A stretch of 64,000 nucleotides of DNA from Acinetobacter ihumii (GTDB lineage Bacteria; Pseudomonadota; Gammaproteobacteria; Pseudomonadales; Moraxellaceae). The position numbers and the translations under genes were made by a program. Location: assembly GCF_900625095.1 (NCBI RefSeq), contig NZ_LR130760.1, positions 3,076,090 through 3,140,089 on the forward strand, in the 5' to 3' direction. Position 1 is the first letter of the stretch. Each line of letters begins with the position of its first letter. Shown here in pieces: positions 1-9,238 of this stretch. A model generated the notes under the pieces. It searched no databases, was not told the DNA's origin, and worked only from the letters and a program-made list of their open reading frames with translations.

Positions 1-110
1 CTTAAAGATTTCTATATTGAGTCTATGAGTAGCAAGCATAGTGAAATTTATATATATATTAAAAGAATTTAATCATCATATATAAATAATAATCATTTTC
101 AAATATAAAG
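1..110. other. AT-rich flank, no feature seen
   Basis: Very AT-rich sequence downstream of the TetR gene. I see no open reading frame and no convincing terminator. Confidence 0.5.
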
Positions 111-704
111 TTAAATTGAATTCATTAATTCCATTCTAATCATGCTTTCAACATGATATTTGAAGGCATTTTCATTTAAGCCTTTTAAGCCTAGTTGATA
201 AATACCTTCTAAACCACAGACAAAAGCAATCAGACGCCATGCAATATTCTGGCTAGAGTTTGGCGGGACAATTTTAAATGCTTGCTGCACCACACCCAAT
301 TCTAAGACTTTAACTAAAGCCTCGTGCCATCGCTCCATGGTGATGTTATAGGCTTTTTTCATTTCAATATCCTGTTGAATCAAAATCTCAGCTTCATTCC
401 AGAGTCGTAAATAAGGCTGAGTTTGTTCGATATTTTCAGATCCAAGCAATAACAATAAGCGTTCTAAACAACTAGTTGTATTAATTTGTGCTTCGACTTC
501 ATTCAATTGATCCATCAATTCAATAAATACTTCTGCCTTAAGATGCGACGCAGACTCAAAATGATGGTGTACCTGACCTGTAGAGACCTGAGCTTCGGTT
601 GCGATGCGTCGTACAGTCAGTCCATTTAAACCCTCAAGCAATGCAATGCGTTTTGCAGCTTCTAAAATCATGGTGCGACGTTGTTCACGATTTAAATAAT
701 TCAT
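111..704 (-). CDS. TetR-family repressor of the adjacent efflux pump
   Basis: 197 residues, the usual TetR length. The N-terminal helix-turn-helix covers about residues 10-55, with the typical core LTVRRIATEAQVSTGQVHHH. The rest is a ligand-binding helical domain. It is divergent from the QacA/SmvA-type transporter at 820, and the 115-bp gap holds two 16-bp pseudo-palindromes overlapping a good promoter. Known pairs of this kind (SmvR/SmvA, AmvR/AmvA) are repressor plus multidrug pump, so I infer that it represses the pump and itself and is released by cationic biocides or dyes. The family call is firm; the ligand is inferred. Confidence 0.88.
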   Translation of the reverse strand: MNYLNREQRRTMILEAAKRIALLEGLNGLTVRRIATEAQVSTGQVHHHFESASHLKAEVFIELMDQLNEVEAQINTTSCLERLLLLLGSENIEQTQPYLRLWNEAEILIQQDIEMKKAYNITMERWHEALVKVLELGVVQQAFKIVPPNSSQNIAWRLIAFVCGLEGIYQLGLKGLNENAFKYHVESMIRMELMNSI

Positions 705-743
705 GGATTTGAACGAAACAAAATTTACAGAAAGATATTAAAC

Positions 744-805
744 AAAGTTGGACGTTTGTTCAAGTCTGAGTATAATGAGCTTAATTTGAACAAGTGTCCA
801 ACTTT
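744..805. promoter_or_regulatory. Divergent promoter with two TetR operators
   Basis: Two 20-bp arms (744-763 and 786-805) are inverted copies differing at 2 positions. Each contains a 16-bp pseudo-palindrome, TTGGACGTTTGTTCAA (748-763) and TTGAACAAGTGTCCAA (786-801), with centres 38 bp apart. Rightward promoter: -35 TTGGAC (748-753), 17-bp spacer, -10 TATAAT (771-776). On the other strand TTGGAC (796-801) is a -35 facing the TetR gene, with a weaker -10 CATTAT about 18 bp on. Each operator therefore covers one -35 box, which fits joint repression of both genes. Confidence 0.75.
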
Positions 806-819
806 AATTTGGGTGGGTT

Positions 820-2322
820 ATGTACCGTAAATGGGTGATTCTAGCGATCATCGTGCTAATTTATTTACCTGTATCGATTGATGCGACTGTGCTTCATGTC
901 GCGATTCCGACCTTAAGTGCAGATTTATCTTTGTCAGGCAATGAAATGCTCTGGGTCATTGATATCTATTCATTGATTATGGCAGGTCTGATTTTACCTA
1001 TGGGCGCATTAGGTGATCGTATTGGCTTTAAACGGCTGATGCTTATTGGAGCTACAATTTTTGGATTAGCATCTTTGGCGGCTGCATTTTCACATTCAGC
1101 TTATATGCTGATTGCTGCCCGAGCCTTTTTAGGTCTGGGTGCTGCAATGATTTTACCTGCAACATTGGCAGGGGTGCGTAATACCTTCTTGGATGAAAAA
1201 CAACGTAATTATGCATTAGGTGTCTGGGGAACTGTCGGCGGGGGTGGAGCAGCATTTGGCCCACTTTTAGGCGGTTTTATTCTTGAACATTTTTCTTGGG
1301 GAACTGTATTTTTAATTAATATTCCAATCATTATTCTGGTGCTTATTTTAACTCTATGGCTGATGCCCAAACAGCAAGTACATACTAAACAGCCGTTGAA
1401 TCTGTTTCAGGCATTGGTGTTGGTCAGTGCGATTTTAATGCTGATTTATGCTGTAAAAACTTCCATGTATGGTTTTAATACAGGGTTGCTGGTCATGTTT
1501 TTGGCCGGATGTGCTTTATTGGTTGGCTTTGTTCGTCATCAGTTAAACAGTGCAATACCCATGATTGATTTTAGCTTGTTTAAACATCCTGTGATCTCGA
1601 CCAGTATTATTATGGCAATGGTCGCCATGATTGCTTTAGTGGGCTTTGAATTACTCTTGTCACAGGAGCTACAATTCGTCTATGGCTACACACCTTTACA
1701 AGCTGGTCTATTCATTTTGCCATTTATGATTGCAATTAGTATTGGTGGACCTTTTGCCAGCTTACTTATGAATCGTTATGGATTAAGACCTGTGGCAACA
1801 ATTGGCATGTTCATGTGTGCGATAAGTTTTTTTGGCATGGCTATGACCAATTTTGACACGCAGCATATTCAGGCGTGGAGCTGGATGGTGGTGATGGGGA
1901 TTAGTGTCGAGATTGCTTTACTGTCATCCACCGCAGCTATTATGTCTTCGGTCGCTGCAAATAAAGCCACCGCAGCAGGCGCGATTGAAGGAATGGCCTA
2001 TGAGTTGGGGGCAGGTCTGGGGATTGCCATTTTTGGATTACTCTTGTCATTCTTCTATGCGCAGTCCATGGTGTTACCTATGGGTTTACCTCAAGATATG
2101 GCGGTGTTTGCAACTTCATCAATTGGGGAAGCTGTACAAATGGCACAGCAACTTGAACCTGCTATGCAACAGCCCTTGTTGCAAGCAGCAGCAGATGCAT
2201 TTACCCATTCACATGCAAAAGTTCTGGGGATCGCAGGCGGCTTGTTTTTAATTCTTTCAGGATTTGTATGGTGGGCTTTGCCTCCAAAACTCAATACTCA
2301 GGTTGAACATCAGAATGTGTAA
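820..2322 (+). CDS. smvA: MFS multidrug efflux pump, DHA2 family (SmvA/QacA/AmvA type)
   Basis: 500 residues with about 14 predicted transmembrane helices, the DHA2 topology. Motif D1-like SIDATVLHVAIPTL (residues 19-32), motif A GDRIGFKRL and motif C (GGGGAAFGPLLGG) are all present. The family exports quaternary ammonium compounds, dyes and methyl viologen by proton antiport across the inner membrane. It resembles Acinetobacter AmvA, but this may be a paralogue. It is transcribed from a TTGGAC-17-TATAAT promoter overlapped by TetR operators. The ATG at 820 follows a G-rich ribosome-binding stretch (GGGTGGG). The class is confident; the substrate range is inferred. Confidence 0.85.
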   Translation: MYRKWVILAIIVLIYLPVSIDATVLHVAIPTLSADLSLSGNEMLWVIDIYSLIMAGLILPMGALGDRIGFKRLMLIGATIFGLASLAAAFSHSAYMLIAARAFLGLGAAMILPATLAGVRNTFLDEKQRNYALGVWGTVGGGGAAFGPLLGGFILEHFSWGTVFLINIPIIILVLILTLWLMPKQQVHTKQPLNLFQALVLVSAILMLIYAVKTSMYGFNTGLLVMFLAGCALLVGFVRHQLNSAIPMIDFSLFKHPVISTSIIMAMVAMIALVGFELLLSQELQFVYGYTPLQAGLFILPFMIAISIGGPFASLLMNRYGLRPVATIGMFMCAISFFGMAMTNFDTQHIQAWSWMVVMGISVEIALLSSTAAIMSSVAANKATAAGAIEGMAYELGAGLGIAIFGLLLSFFYAQSMVLPMGLPQDMAVFATSSIGEAVQMAQQLEPAMQQPLLQAAADAFTHSHAKVLGIAGGLFLILSGFVWWALPPKLNTQVEHQNV

Positions 2323-2445
2323 GTCAAAATGCATAGAGACGGAGCTTAAAAAAGTGATTCACTTTAAAGCGATCCTGTAATGCGATTAAGCTTATGCGTT
2401 CACTATCAGTCAAAAAAACAGTATGCTTATGCAAGCAATATGCAG

Positions 2446-2467
2446 ATAGGCTTAAAAATATGCCTAT
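2446..2467 (+). other. Small hairpin just upstream of dnaX ribosome-binding site
   Basis: A perfect 6-bp stem (ATAGGC 2446-2451, GCCTAT 2462-2467) with a 10-nt AT-rich loop, ending 12 nt before the AGGAG ribosome-binding site of dnaX. It has no U-tract, so it is not a terminator. It may be chance or a leader structure. Confidence 0.25.
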
Positions 2468-2488
2468 GTGTATTCTCAAGGAGCATTC

Positions 2489-4732
2489 ATGTATCAAGTT
2501 TTGGCAAGAAAATACCGTCCTCGTAACTTTATTGAGTTGGTCGGGCAAAACCATGTATCACGAGCACTCACCAGTGCCCTTGAGCGTGGTCGTTTGCATC
2601 ATGCCTACTTGTTTACAGGAACGCGCGGTGTCGGTAAAACCACGATTGCACGTATTTTAGCCAAATGCTTAAACTGTGAAACAGGAGTGACCTCAACACC
2701 GTGTGAAGTTTGTCCTACCTGCCGCGCCGTGAATGAAGGGCGTTTTATTGATTTGATTGAAATTGATGCGGCATCACGAACCAAAGTAGAAGATACGCGG
2801 GAGTTGCTGGACAATGTTCCTTATGCACCCACACAGGGACGGTTTAAGGTTTATCTGATTGACGAAGTGCATATGTTGTCGACGCATTCATTTAATGCCT
2901 TGCTCAAAACGCTGGAAGAACCACCTGAACATGTGAAGTTTTTATTTGCCACCACTGATCCGCAAAAGCTTCCAATTACCGTGATTTCTCGTTGTTTGCA
3001 ATTTACCTTACGTCCTTTGGCTGTCGATGAAATTACGCAACATTTGACTGCTATTTTAACTAAAGAACAGATCAATGCAGATCAAGATGCAATTTGGCAA
3101 ATTGCTGAATCGGCACAGGGTTCTTTGCGTGATGCTCTATCTTTGACCGATCAGGCAATTGCTTATGGTCAGGGCGAGGTACATCATCAAGATGTCAAAG
3201 AAATGTTGGGCTTGATTGACCGCACCATTATTTATGATTTGATCCTAGCGATTCATCAAAATCAGCAAGCAAAGGTCAGTCAGTTGCTTTTACAATTTCG
3301 TCAACAGGCACTGGATGTTTCACTGGTTTTGGATCAATTGATTTCAACCTTACATGAGTTGGCGTTGCTACAATATCTGCCTGAATTGGCTTTAAAATAC
3401 AGCCAAGAAATTAATCAAAAAATTGTGGCATTGTCGAAAATTGTTTCGGCTCAGGATTTACAACTTTATTATCAGATTGCCTGTAAAGGTCGTGAAGAGT
3501 TACAGCTTGCCGTGACACAGGAACAAGGTTTTGAGATGTGTGTGTTACGTCTTTTGGCTTTTCGACCTTTGGCAAGAGATGAAGTCATTACCGACCAAGC
3601 TTCTTTCAATGAAGGCACGATTGATCAAGTCTCTACACATCACGCTAGCAGCCATGGAACGACGACTCAACACATTGTTGAGCGTTCAATGCAATCCGAA
3701 GCTAAATCTGGCGTGATATCCACTCAATCTTTGGTTGTTTCTGAATCCGAAGACGTATCAATTCAACCCCTTGAGCAAACAGAATTGGCCCAAGAAGTTC
3801 TACTTTCAGATCCTGAGATATCATCAATTTCAGATACTCAAGTATCATCTGAAATTGTAGAGGAGTTTGATAATTTTGAAGAACCTGCTCAATTGGTGGC
3901 ACTCGATCATGAAGCTTTAGAAACTTCACCAGAACCCGTGTTAAATGATTCAGAAAGTGTCATCGTGTTTGATGCCAATTCTGAACAATTGATTGGTTTT
4001 GAGACGCCTGAATCGACCTCAGCATTTTCGCTTGATGATATCCAAACTTTTCCTGTAGATGAATCTGTGCCTGCATCTTCTTTTGATCAATCGCATTCGA
4101 ACATGGATGTTGCTGCTCAAGGAAGTGAGGGGGCGGATATTAGCCTAGATGCAGCAGAACCTGATTTATTTGTAGCAGAATTACCTAAAACATCTGAAAA
4201 GTCTGTAGATCTAAATCAAGCTGAAACAGCTTCACCATTAGAAACTGTAGCATTAACACAAATACATGTTGACGCTGTTCAAGCAGATCTAAAACCTGAA
4301 AATCATGTTTTGATGCCACAAGATATTCTTAAACTGTCAGAACAAGTATTGGAAGGTGCATGGACGCTGGAAAAATGGGAGTTCTGGTTTAGAAATAGTC
4401 CACTTTCGCCTGCGGTACAAGAACTGGCGCAATATGGTCTTATGTCGGGTCAAATTGATGGGGCTTGTAAATTTACCATTCCGAAACAATACGAAAGAAT
4501 GCTGTCGCAACTTCAACATGCACTTGAGTCTGAAATTAAATCTCAATGGCCAAATACCCAGTTTGATGTGCAATATGCTGAAATTGATGGAACAACACCA
4601 TACCATCAGCAAGTTGAACGTAAGCAGAAGGCCTTTCAACGCGCAGAGCAATTACTGAATGAAGACCCAGTGATCAAAAATTTGCTCAATACCTTTGATG
4701 GGGAATTGCAGAACATTCAGTTGAAAGGATGA
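2489..4732 (+). CDS. dnaX: DNA polymerase III subunits tau/gamma
   Basis: Clamp-loader ATPase that loads the sliding clamp and ties the core polymerases to the helicase. I place the start at ATG 2489 (MYQVLARKYRP), five bases after AGGAG; an upstream in-frame GTG at 2468 has no such site. This gives 747 residues. Visible features: Walker A GTRGVGKT (44-51), zinc cysteines C63, C72, C75 and C78, a DEVHM Walker B, and an SRC sensor motif. A long acidic Ser/Thr/Gln-rich linker (about 365-610) joins the AAA+ and collar domains to the tau C-terminal domain, which binds the polymerase alpha subunit. It is longer than the 643-residue E. coli protein because of this linker. I saw no obvious A-AAA-AAG slippery site, so a gamma form is unproven. 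Confidence 0.97.
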   Translation: MYQVLARKYRPRNFIELVGQNHVSRALTSALERGRLHHAYLFTGTRGVGKTTIARILAKCLNCETGVTSTPCEVCPTCRAVNEGRFIDLIEIDAASRTKVEDTRELLDNVPYAPTQGRFKVYLIDEVHMLSTHSFNALLKTLEEPPEHVKFLFATTDPQKLPITVISRCLQFTLRPLAVDEITQHLTAILTKEQINADQDAIWQIAESAQGSLRDALSLTDQAIAYGQGEVHHQDVKEMLGLIDRTIIYDLILAIHQNQQAKVSQLLLQFRQQALDVSLVLDQLISTLHELALLQYLPELALKYSQEINQKIVALSKIVSAQDLQLYYQIACKGREELQLAVTQEQGFEMCVLRLLAFRPLARDEVITDQASFNEGTIDQVSTHHASSHGTTTQHIVERSMQSEAKSGVISTQSLVVSESEDVSIQPLEQTELAQEVLLSDPEISSISDTQVSSEIVEEFDNFEEPAQLVALDHEALETSPEPVLNDSESVIVFDANSEQLIGFETPESTSAFSLDDIQTFPVDESVPASSFDQSHSNMDVAAQGSEGADISLDAAEPDLFVAELPKTSEKSVDLNQAETASPLETVALTQIHVDAVQADLKPENHVLMPQDILKLSEQVLEGAWTLEKWEFWFRNSPLSPAVQELAQYGLMSGQIDGACKFTIPKQYERMLSQLQHALESEIKSQWPNTQFDVQYAEIDGTTPYHQQVERKQKAFQRAEQLLNEDPVIKNLLNTFDGELQNIQLKG

Positions 4733-4751
4733 ATCAAATATTCAGCCTTTC
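4723..4751. terminator. Hairpin at dnaX 3' end
   Basis: GAAAGG and TGAAT (4723-4734) pair with ATTCA and CCTTTC (4740-4751) around a 5-nt loop, with one A-G mismatch. It overlaps the dnaX stop codon and lies between convergent genes. It lacks a clear U-tract, so termination is only possible. Confidence 0.35.
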
Positions 4752-4758
4752 ACAATGA

Positions 4759-5217
4759 CTAATCTGTTGATTTTAATTGATAAGGAGTTAATAACTGCTT
4801 CATATCTTCTGAAATTGGGGTGCTTTTTCGCGTTTCACGCTCTACAAAAACATGAACAAAATGTCCTTGTGCAGAAGGCTGAATGTGATGTTGTTTAAAA
4901 ATTGCTAACTCATACCTTAAAGATGAGCGACCTATTTTCCCAATGGCCACCCCAACTTCAATCATTTCTGGAAAAGAAAGTTCCTGAAAAAAACTACAGG
5001 CTGAATCAACCACAAGTCCAATGATCGGAGAGTGGTGAATATCAAAACCAGCATGCTGGATTAAGAGTGAATTGGCGGCTGTGTCAAAGTAACTATAATA
5101 AGTGACATTGTTGACATGCCCATAAATATCATTGTCTGCCCATCGGGTTTGAATATTTAAAAAGAATTGAAATTGATCTCGTGTACGCGCGAGTGGTTTT
5201 AAACTTTCCGATTTCAT
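4759..5217 (-). CDS. Acyl-CoA thioesterase, 4HBT hotdog fold
   Basis: 152 residues, a single hotdog domain. The active-site region WADNDIYGHVNNVTYY (about residues 26-41) carries the Asp typical of 4-hydroxybenzoyl-CoA thioesterase/YbgC-like enzymes, which hydrolyse acyl-CoA thioesters in the cytoplasm. The start overlaps the stop of the upstream iron alcohol dehydrogenase gene by 4 bases, indicating translational coupling. The pair could act on a shared aldehyde/alcohol/acyl-CoA metabolite. The substrate cannot be read from the sequence. Confidence 0.85.
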   Translation of the reverse strand: MKSESLKPLARTRDQFQFFLNIQTRWADNDIYGHVNNVTYYSYFDTAANSLLIQHAGFDIHHSPIIGLVVDSACSFFQELSFPEMIEVGVAIGKIGRSSLRYELAIFKQHHIQPSAQGHFVHVFVERETRKSTPISEDMKQLLTPYQLKSTD

Positions 5218-6374
5218 GCGTAAATTGCCTCATAAATGTGTAGCGCAGCTTGCTCTGTCATTTCTCGGGGATTATTTTGTAAAAGACGAGTTTGCAACAT
5301 GGCATCTTGAGCAAGTGTGGTAAGACTCTCTTTAGGTACATTTAAATTTTGCAGTTTTAATACCAAACCACTTTCATCCAGATGGTTTTGCATATGATCA
5401 ATAAATAAATCGCATAGACCGTCTGAGCATCCGTTGCTACGTGGGTCGAGCCATTGCATGAGTTCTGCATATAAATGCTTTGCATGTGGTGCATTAAATT
5501 TGAGAACTTCTACTAAAACCAATGCATTGGTATGACCATGAGAAAGATGAAAATGTCCACCTAAAGGATATGCCAAAGCATGTACAGCTCCGACTGGTGC
5601 ATTGGCAAAAGCTTGCCCAGCGAGCATGGAACCCAATAACATATTTTGCCGCGCTTCCAGATCTGTCGCATTTTTTAGAACTTTAGCCAGATTGTCATTG
5701 AGCAAACGCAGGGCATTTTTGGCCAACATGTCTGCATAAAAATTTTTCTTAATTTTAGAAGTATAAGCTTCTATCGCATGAACCATCGCATCGATACCTG
5801 TGGCAGCGGTAATGTGTGCAGGTAAGTCTTGAGTAAAATTGGCGTCTAATATCGCAAAATCTGCATATAAAACAGGCGAAACAATGCCAGTTTTTGTGGT
5901 TTCTCCTGTAGTGACAATAGAAATAGGCGTGACTTCAGAACCTGTTCCTGCGGTTGTCGGCACTAAAATTAAGGGAAGTTTAGGACCCTTCGCAAGATTG
6001 ACACCGTACATCTCGGCAATTGTCTGTTTTTGTTGAGGATGTGCCAGTAAGGCAATAATTTTGGCAACATCCATGGAGCTACCACCACCAAAGCCTAAAA
6101 TTGCATCGACTTTTTCTTTTTTTGCGAACTCAGCAGCATCCAGCACAATATGTTCAGGCGGGTCTGCCTGTATATTCGAATATATTGCATAAGCAATGTT
6201 TAAACGCTCTAAAATCTCAATAATAGGTAGATGCAGTTGATGCTGTACCATCCCTGTATCTGTCACGATGAGAAGTTTACGATAATGACCATCCGGAATA
6301 ATATTTTTGAGTTCCTGTATCGAGCCAAGACCTGAAATAATGCTGGATGCTGTCTGAAATTGAAATTGGCTCAT
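5214..6374 (-). CDS. Iron-containing (group III) alcohol dehydrogenase
   Basis: The start is set at the ATG at 6374 (MSQFQFQT), seven bases after AGGA; in-frame ATGs at 6377 and upstream to 6398 are less well placed. This gives 386 residues, normal for the family. The NAD-binding motif GFGGGSSMD sits in the N-terminal domain. The metal-binding region TGIDAMVHAIEAY supplies the Asp and first His, and GGHFHLSHGHTNA supplies the remaining His ligands, as in FucO-type enzymes. It interconverts an alcohol and an aldehyde with NAD(P)(H). It is first gene of a two-gene operon with the thioesterase. The natural substrate is unknown. Confidence 0.9.
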   Translation of the reverse strand: MSQFQFQTASSIISGLGSIQELKNIIPDGHYRKLLIVTDTGMVQHQLHLPIIEILERLNIAYAIYSNIQADPPEHIVLDAAEFAKKEKVDAILGFGGGSSMDVAKIIALLAHPQQKQTIAEMYGVNLAKGPKLPLILVPTTAGTGSEVTPISIVTTGETTKTGIVSPVLYADFAILDANFTQDLPAHITAATGIDAMVHAIEAYTSKIKKNFYADMLAKNALRLLNDNLAKVLKNATDLEARQNMLLGSMLAGQAFANAPVGAVHALAYPLGGHFHLSHGHTNALVLVEVLKFNAPHAKHLYAELMQWLDPRSNGCSDGLCDLFIDHMQNHLDESGLVLKLQNLNVPKESLTTLAQDAMLQTRLLQNNPREMTEQAALHIYEAIYA

Positions 6375-6491
6375 CATTATTTCCTTATTTTTCATCATAA
6401 ATCGAACATTTCTGTCGATATCTTCTATAGGATTCTGCTTTTAAATAACTTAACATAAGACACCTGAAAATAAAGCACCTTCGAGGTTTAT

Positions 6492-7010
6492 ATGTCATCA
6501 CAGTCACCTTACAAGGTGCTATGTGTCTGTTTGGGGAATATTTGTCGTTCGCCCACAGCAGAGGTTATCCTTCGACATTTTTGTGATGCTCAACAACTTG
6601 ATGTGCTGGTGGACTCAGCAGGTACGAGTAATTATCATCCTAATAAGGCTCCTGATTCACGAAGTCAACGACATGCCAAAAAACGGGGCTACGATTTATC
6701 TTCACTTCGTGCGCGCCAATTAACTATAGACGACTTTAGCGAGTTTGATCTTATTTTGGCGATGGATCAGGAAAACTTGAATGATATTCAGGCATTACAA
6801 AAACGAGCTTTAGCCCAAGCGACTCTCCAGCCACTCAAAGCACACATTGCGCTTATGAGCGAACATGATCCTGTTTATACACGGCAAGCCCTGCCTGATC
6901 CTTATTATGGTGAAGCTGAAGACTTTGAGCGTGTTTTGGATCAATGTGAATCCAGTGCAAAAGCTTGGGTCGAACTATTTAAACAGCAAGCTCTAAACAA
7001 CAAGCTTTAA
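6492..7010 (+). CDS. Low-molecular-weight protein tyrosine phosphatase
   Basis: 172 residues. The P-loop CLGNICRS (C13 to S20, the C-x5-R-S signature) lies near the N-terminus and the general-acid motif DPYYG in the C-terminal third, both as required for catalysis. GAGG lies 5-6 bases before the ATG. Enzymes of this family are often paired with a tyrosine autokinase in capsule export operons, but no kinase or capsule gene is nearby. Here it stands just upstream of murB, so it is probably a housekeeping-type paralogue (YfkJ-like). Partner proteins are not identifiable. Confidence 0.92.
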   Translation: MSSQSPYKVLCVCLGNICRSPTAEVILRHFCDAQQLDVLVDSAGTSNYHPNKAPDSRSQRHAKKRGYDLSSLRARQLTIDDFSEFDLILAMDQENLNDIQALQKRALAQATLQPLKAHIALMSEHDPVYTRQALPDPYYGEAEDFERVLDQCESSAKAWVELFKQQALNNKL

Positions 7011-7039
7011 TCAACAGATCATGACTGCTAATTAATCAA

Positions 7040-8089
7040 ATGAGTTTTCCTGTGATTCAAATTGAAAAAAACGTTCAGCTTCAATCTTTTAATACTTTAA
7101 ATTTAAACGCGATCGCTTCGGAATATGTCAAGATTTATTCCATTGAAGATTTAATCGCAGCGATTGATTATGCCAAACAGCAACAACTTCATATATTGAT
7201 TCTATCGGGTGGAAGCAATATGTTGTTGCCTGAGCATATCGAGGCATTGGTATTGCATATACACATTCAGGGTATTGATGTTCTGGAGGATACTTCGGAA
7301 GCAGTCAAAATCAAGGTCGGTGGCGGCGAAGTCTGGCATGATTTTGTTTTAATGACGACTGAGCGGGGCTGGTACGGCTTGCAAAATCTCGCACTGATTC
7401 CGGGGCGAGTGGGTGCATCACCTGTACAAAATATTGGGGCGTATGGCGTCGAAGTGGGTGAGTTTATTGAGTCCGTGCAAGTCTATGATCGGCAAGAACA
7501 GTGCACCAAAGATATTGCTGCTATTGATTGTCAGTTTGCTTATCGGGATAGTATTTTCAAACGTGATCCAAATCGTTATATCATTACGCATGTCACGTTC
7601 CGTTTGTTCAAGAAAGCTCAACTTAAATTGAATTATGGTGATTTAAAAGCGGCTGTAGGGGATGACTTAACACCTGAAAATCTTCAACGACAAGTTATCC
7701 AGATTCGTCAAAATAAACTGCCAGATCCAAAAGAGTATCCAAATGTTGGTAGTTTTTTTAAAAATCCTGTGATTGACCAATCAGATTTTGATCAATTACT
7801 TACAAAATATCCGCACATTCCACATTATCCTCAAGCACAAGGCTACGTTAAAATTGCAGCAGGCTGGCTGATTGAACAAGCGGGTTGGAAAGGAAAGACA
7901 TTAGGTTCTGTGGGAATGTTTGAAAGACAGGCATTGGTATTAGTCAATTATTCTTGTGCAAATCTGTCCGATGTTCAGCAGACTTATCAAGCCGTACAAA
8001 ATGATGTAAAACAAAAGTTTAGTATTTTACTTGAACCAGAGCCTGTGTTGTTTGATCGGACAGGTCTTATTCGTTCACATTCGGAATAA
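7040..8089 (+). CDS. murB: UDP-N-acetylenolpyruvoylglucosamine reductase
   Basis: FAD enzyme reducing UDP-GlcNAc-enolpyruvate to UDP-MurNAc with NADPH, in cytoplasmic peptidoglycan precursor synthesis. 349 residues, type I (E. coli-like). FAD-binding motifs include LSGGSNMLL and [19 protein letters not shown]. The catalytic Ser lies in the GSFFKNP motif and the conserved Glu in LEPEPV near the C-terminus. It starts 30 bases after the phosphatase gene and is followed after 6 bases by the DUF218 gene, so these may be co-transcribed. Confidence 0.97.
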   Translation: MSFPVIQIEKNVQLQSFNTLNLNAIASEYVKIYSIEDLIAAIDYAKQQQLHILILSGGSNMLLPEHIEALVLHIHIQGIDVLEDTSEAVKIKVGGGEVWHDFVLMTTERGWYGLQNLALIPGRVGASPVQNIGAYGVEVGEFIESVQVYDRQEQCTKDIAAIDCQFAYRDSIFKRDPNRYIITHVTFRLFKKAQLKLNYGDLKAAVGDDLTPENLQRQVIQIRQNKLPDPKEYPNVGSFFKNPVIDQSDFDQLLTKYPHIPHYPQAQGYVKIAAGWLIEQAGWKGKTLGSVGMFERQALVLVNYSCANLSDVQQTYQAVQNDVKQKFSILLEPEPVLFDRTGLIRSHSE

Positions 8090-8095
8090 TGATTT

Positions 8096-9238
8096 ATGGC
8101 AAAAACACATTGGATGATTCGATTGGTACGTATAGTCGGAGTACTATTCATACTGCTCGCATGTCTCGTGGTGTTTATTTATACGCCGTATTATTCCAAA
8201 ATGATTGTTCGGGCACTGAATTATTTTGTTCCTGTTGAAGTAAATCAGCTTGCAGCCAAAAGCCAACAGCAAGCAGCTTTGAGTGAACATGATAATTTAG
8301 AACCGGGTTCGAAATTATGGATTGCACGTCAAGCCTATCTGAATTTGATGGAGCAGGTGTTGGATGCAAAAGATCCCGACGCCTTAACTTTACTTCAAAC
8401 CCGATATAAGCTTTTGCAGGAACAGATTTTAGCGCAACAAAAACAAGAAGAAACCGACGAGCAGGACAAACCAGCCGTGCCATTACTTAAAGCTTCCGTG
8501 TCTGAACCTGAGGAAACTTCAGCAACTAGTGAAGCTCAATCGGGTGAAAATCCAAAGCTATTCATGGAATTAAATAGCACTGAAAATAAAGCATTAATGC
8601 AGCAATACCTTGAGTTCCTTAAAAATCATCCTGTTCCTGCTGAGCATGAGCATGTAATTAATCAACAGACGACACAAGATATTGCCTATGTTAAACAAAA
8701 TCAGAATGATGAAAAGCTTAGTCATCACAGCAAACCATATGCGATTGTAGTATTGGGCGGAGGTTTAACCTTAGCTGAAAATAGAAAAGACATCGTGGTT
8801 AATCCTTATACCCGTTTAAGACTTGAGAAAACGCTGGAATTACATCGTCAAAATCATTTACCAATTGTGTTAAGTGGTGTTGAAGCCCCATATATGCAAA
8901 AATGGTTGAAAGTACGTGGGGTAGATGCCAAGTTGCTTGAAAATAGAAGTATGAATACCTGTGAAAACACAAGATTTAGTTCATTGCTTTTACAAAAGAA
9001 AGGGGGGGCACCCACAGTGATGTTAGTCACCGATGTGTATCATATGCCTAGAACCCGTCGTTTATTTGCACTCAATGGAATTGAGACGATTCCTGTCGTT
9101 GCTCCGATGCCAACACAATTGACCCAATGGCAACCGAGTCAGCAAAACTATGATCATAGCCGCCGTGCCAATTACGAATTATTGGCGACGATACGAGATG
9201 TACTTTTTGGCTCTAGCGGCTGTCGCGAGGTTCCTTAA
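8096..9238 (+). CDS. DUF218/YdcF-family membrane protein (ElyC/SanA type)
   Basis: 380 residues. One N-terminal transmembrane helix (about 9-29) is followed by a charged, Gln/Glu-rich linker (about 50-210) and a C-terminal DUF218 domain. That domain begins at YAIVVLGGGL (about 214) and contains VLSG, the NTCENTRFSS motif and TDVYHMPRTRRLF. Relatives (ElyC, SanA, YdcF) affect envelope integrity, with the domain probably in the periplasm. The position directly after murB supports an envelope role. The linker is unusually long. The stop codon abuts the ATG of the next gene with no gap. Confidence 0.85.
   Translation: MAKTHWMIRLVRIVGVLFILLACLVVFIYTPYYSKMIVRALNYFVPVEVNQLAAKSQQQAALSEHDNLEPGSKLWIARQAYLNLMEQVLDAKDPDALTLLQTRYKLLQEQILAQQKQEETDEQDKPAVPLLKASVSEPEETSATSEAQSGENPKLFMELNSTENKALMQQYLEFLKNHPVPAEHEHVINQQTTQDIAYVKQNQNDEKLSHHSKPYAIVVLGGGLTLAENRKDIVVNPYTRLRLEKTLELHRQNHLPIVLSGVEAPYMQKWLKVRGVDAKLLENRSMNTCENTRFSSLLLQKKGGAPTVMLVTDVYHMPRTRRLFALNGIETIPVVAPMPTQLTQWQPSQQNYDHSRRANYELLATIRDVLFGSSGCREVP

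Noticed and set aside
2468..2488. In-frame GTG start for dnaX
   Set aside because: The AGGAG ribosome-binding site and the conserved MYQVLARKYRP start favour ATG 2489.
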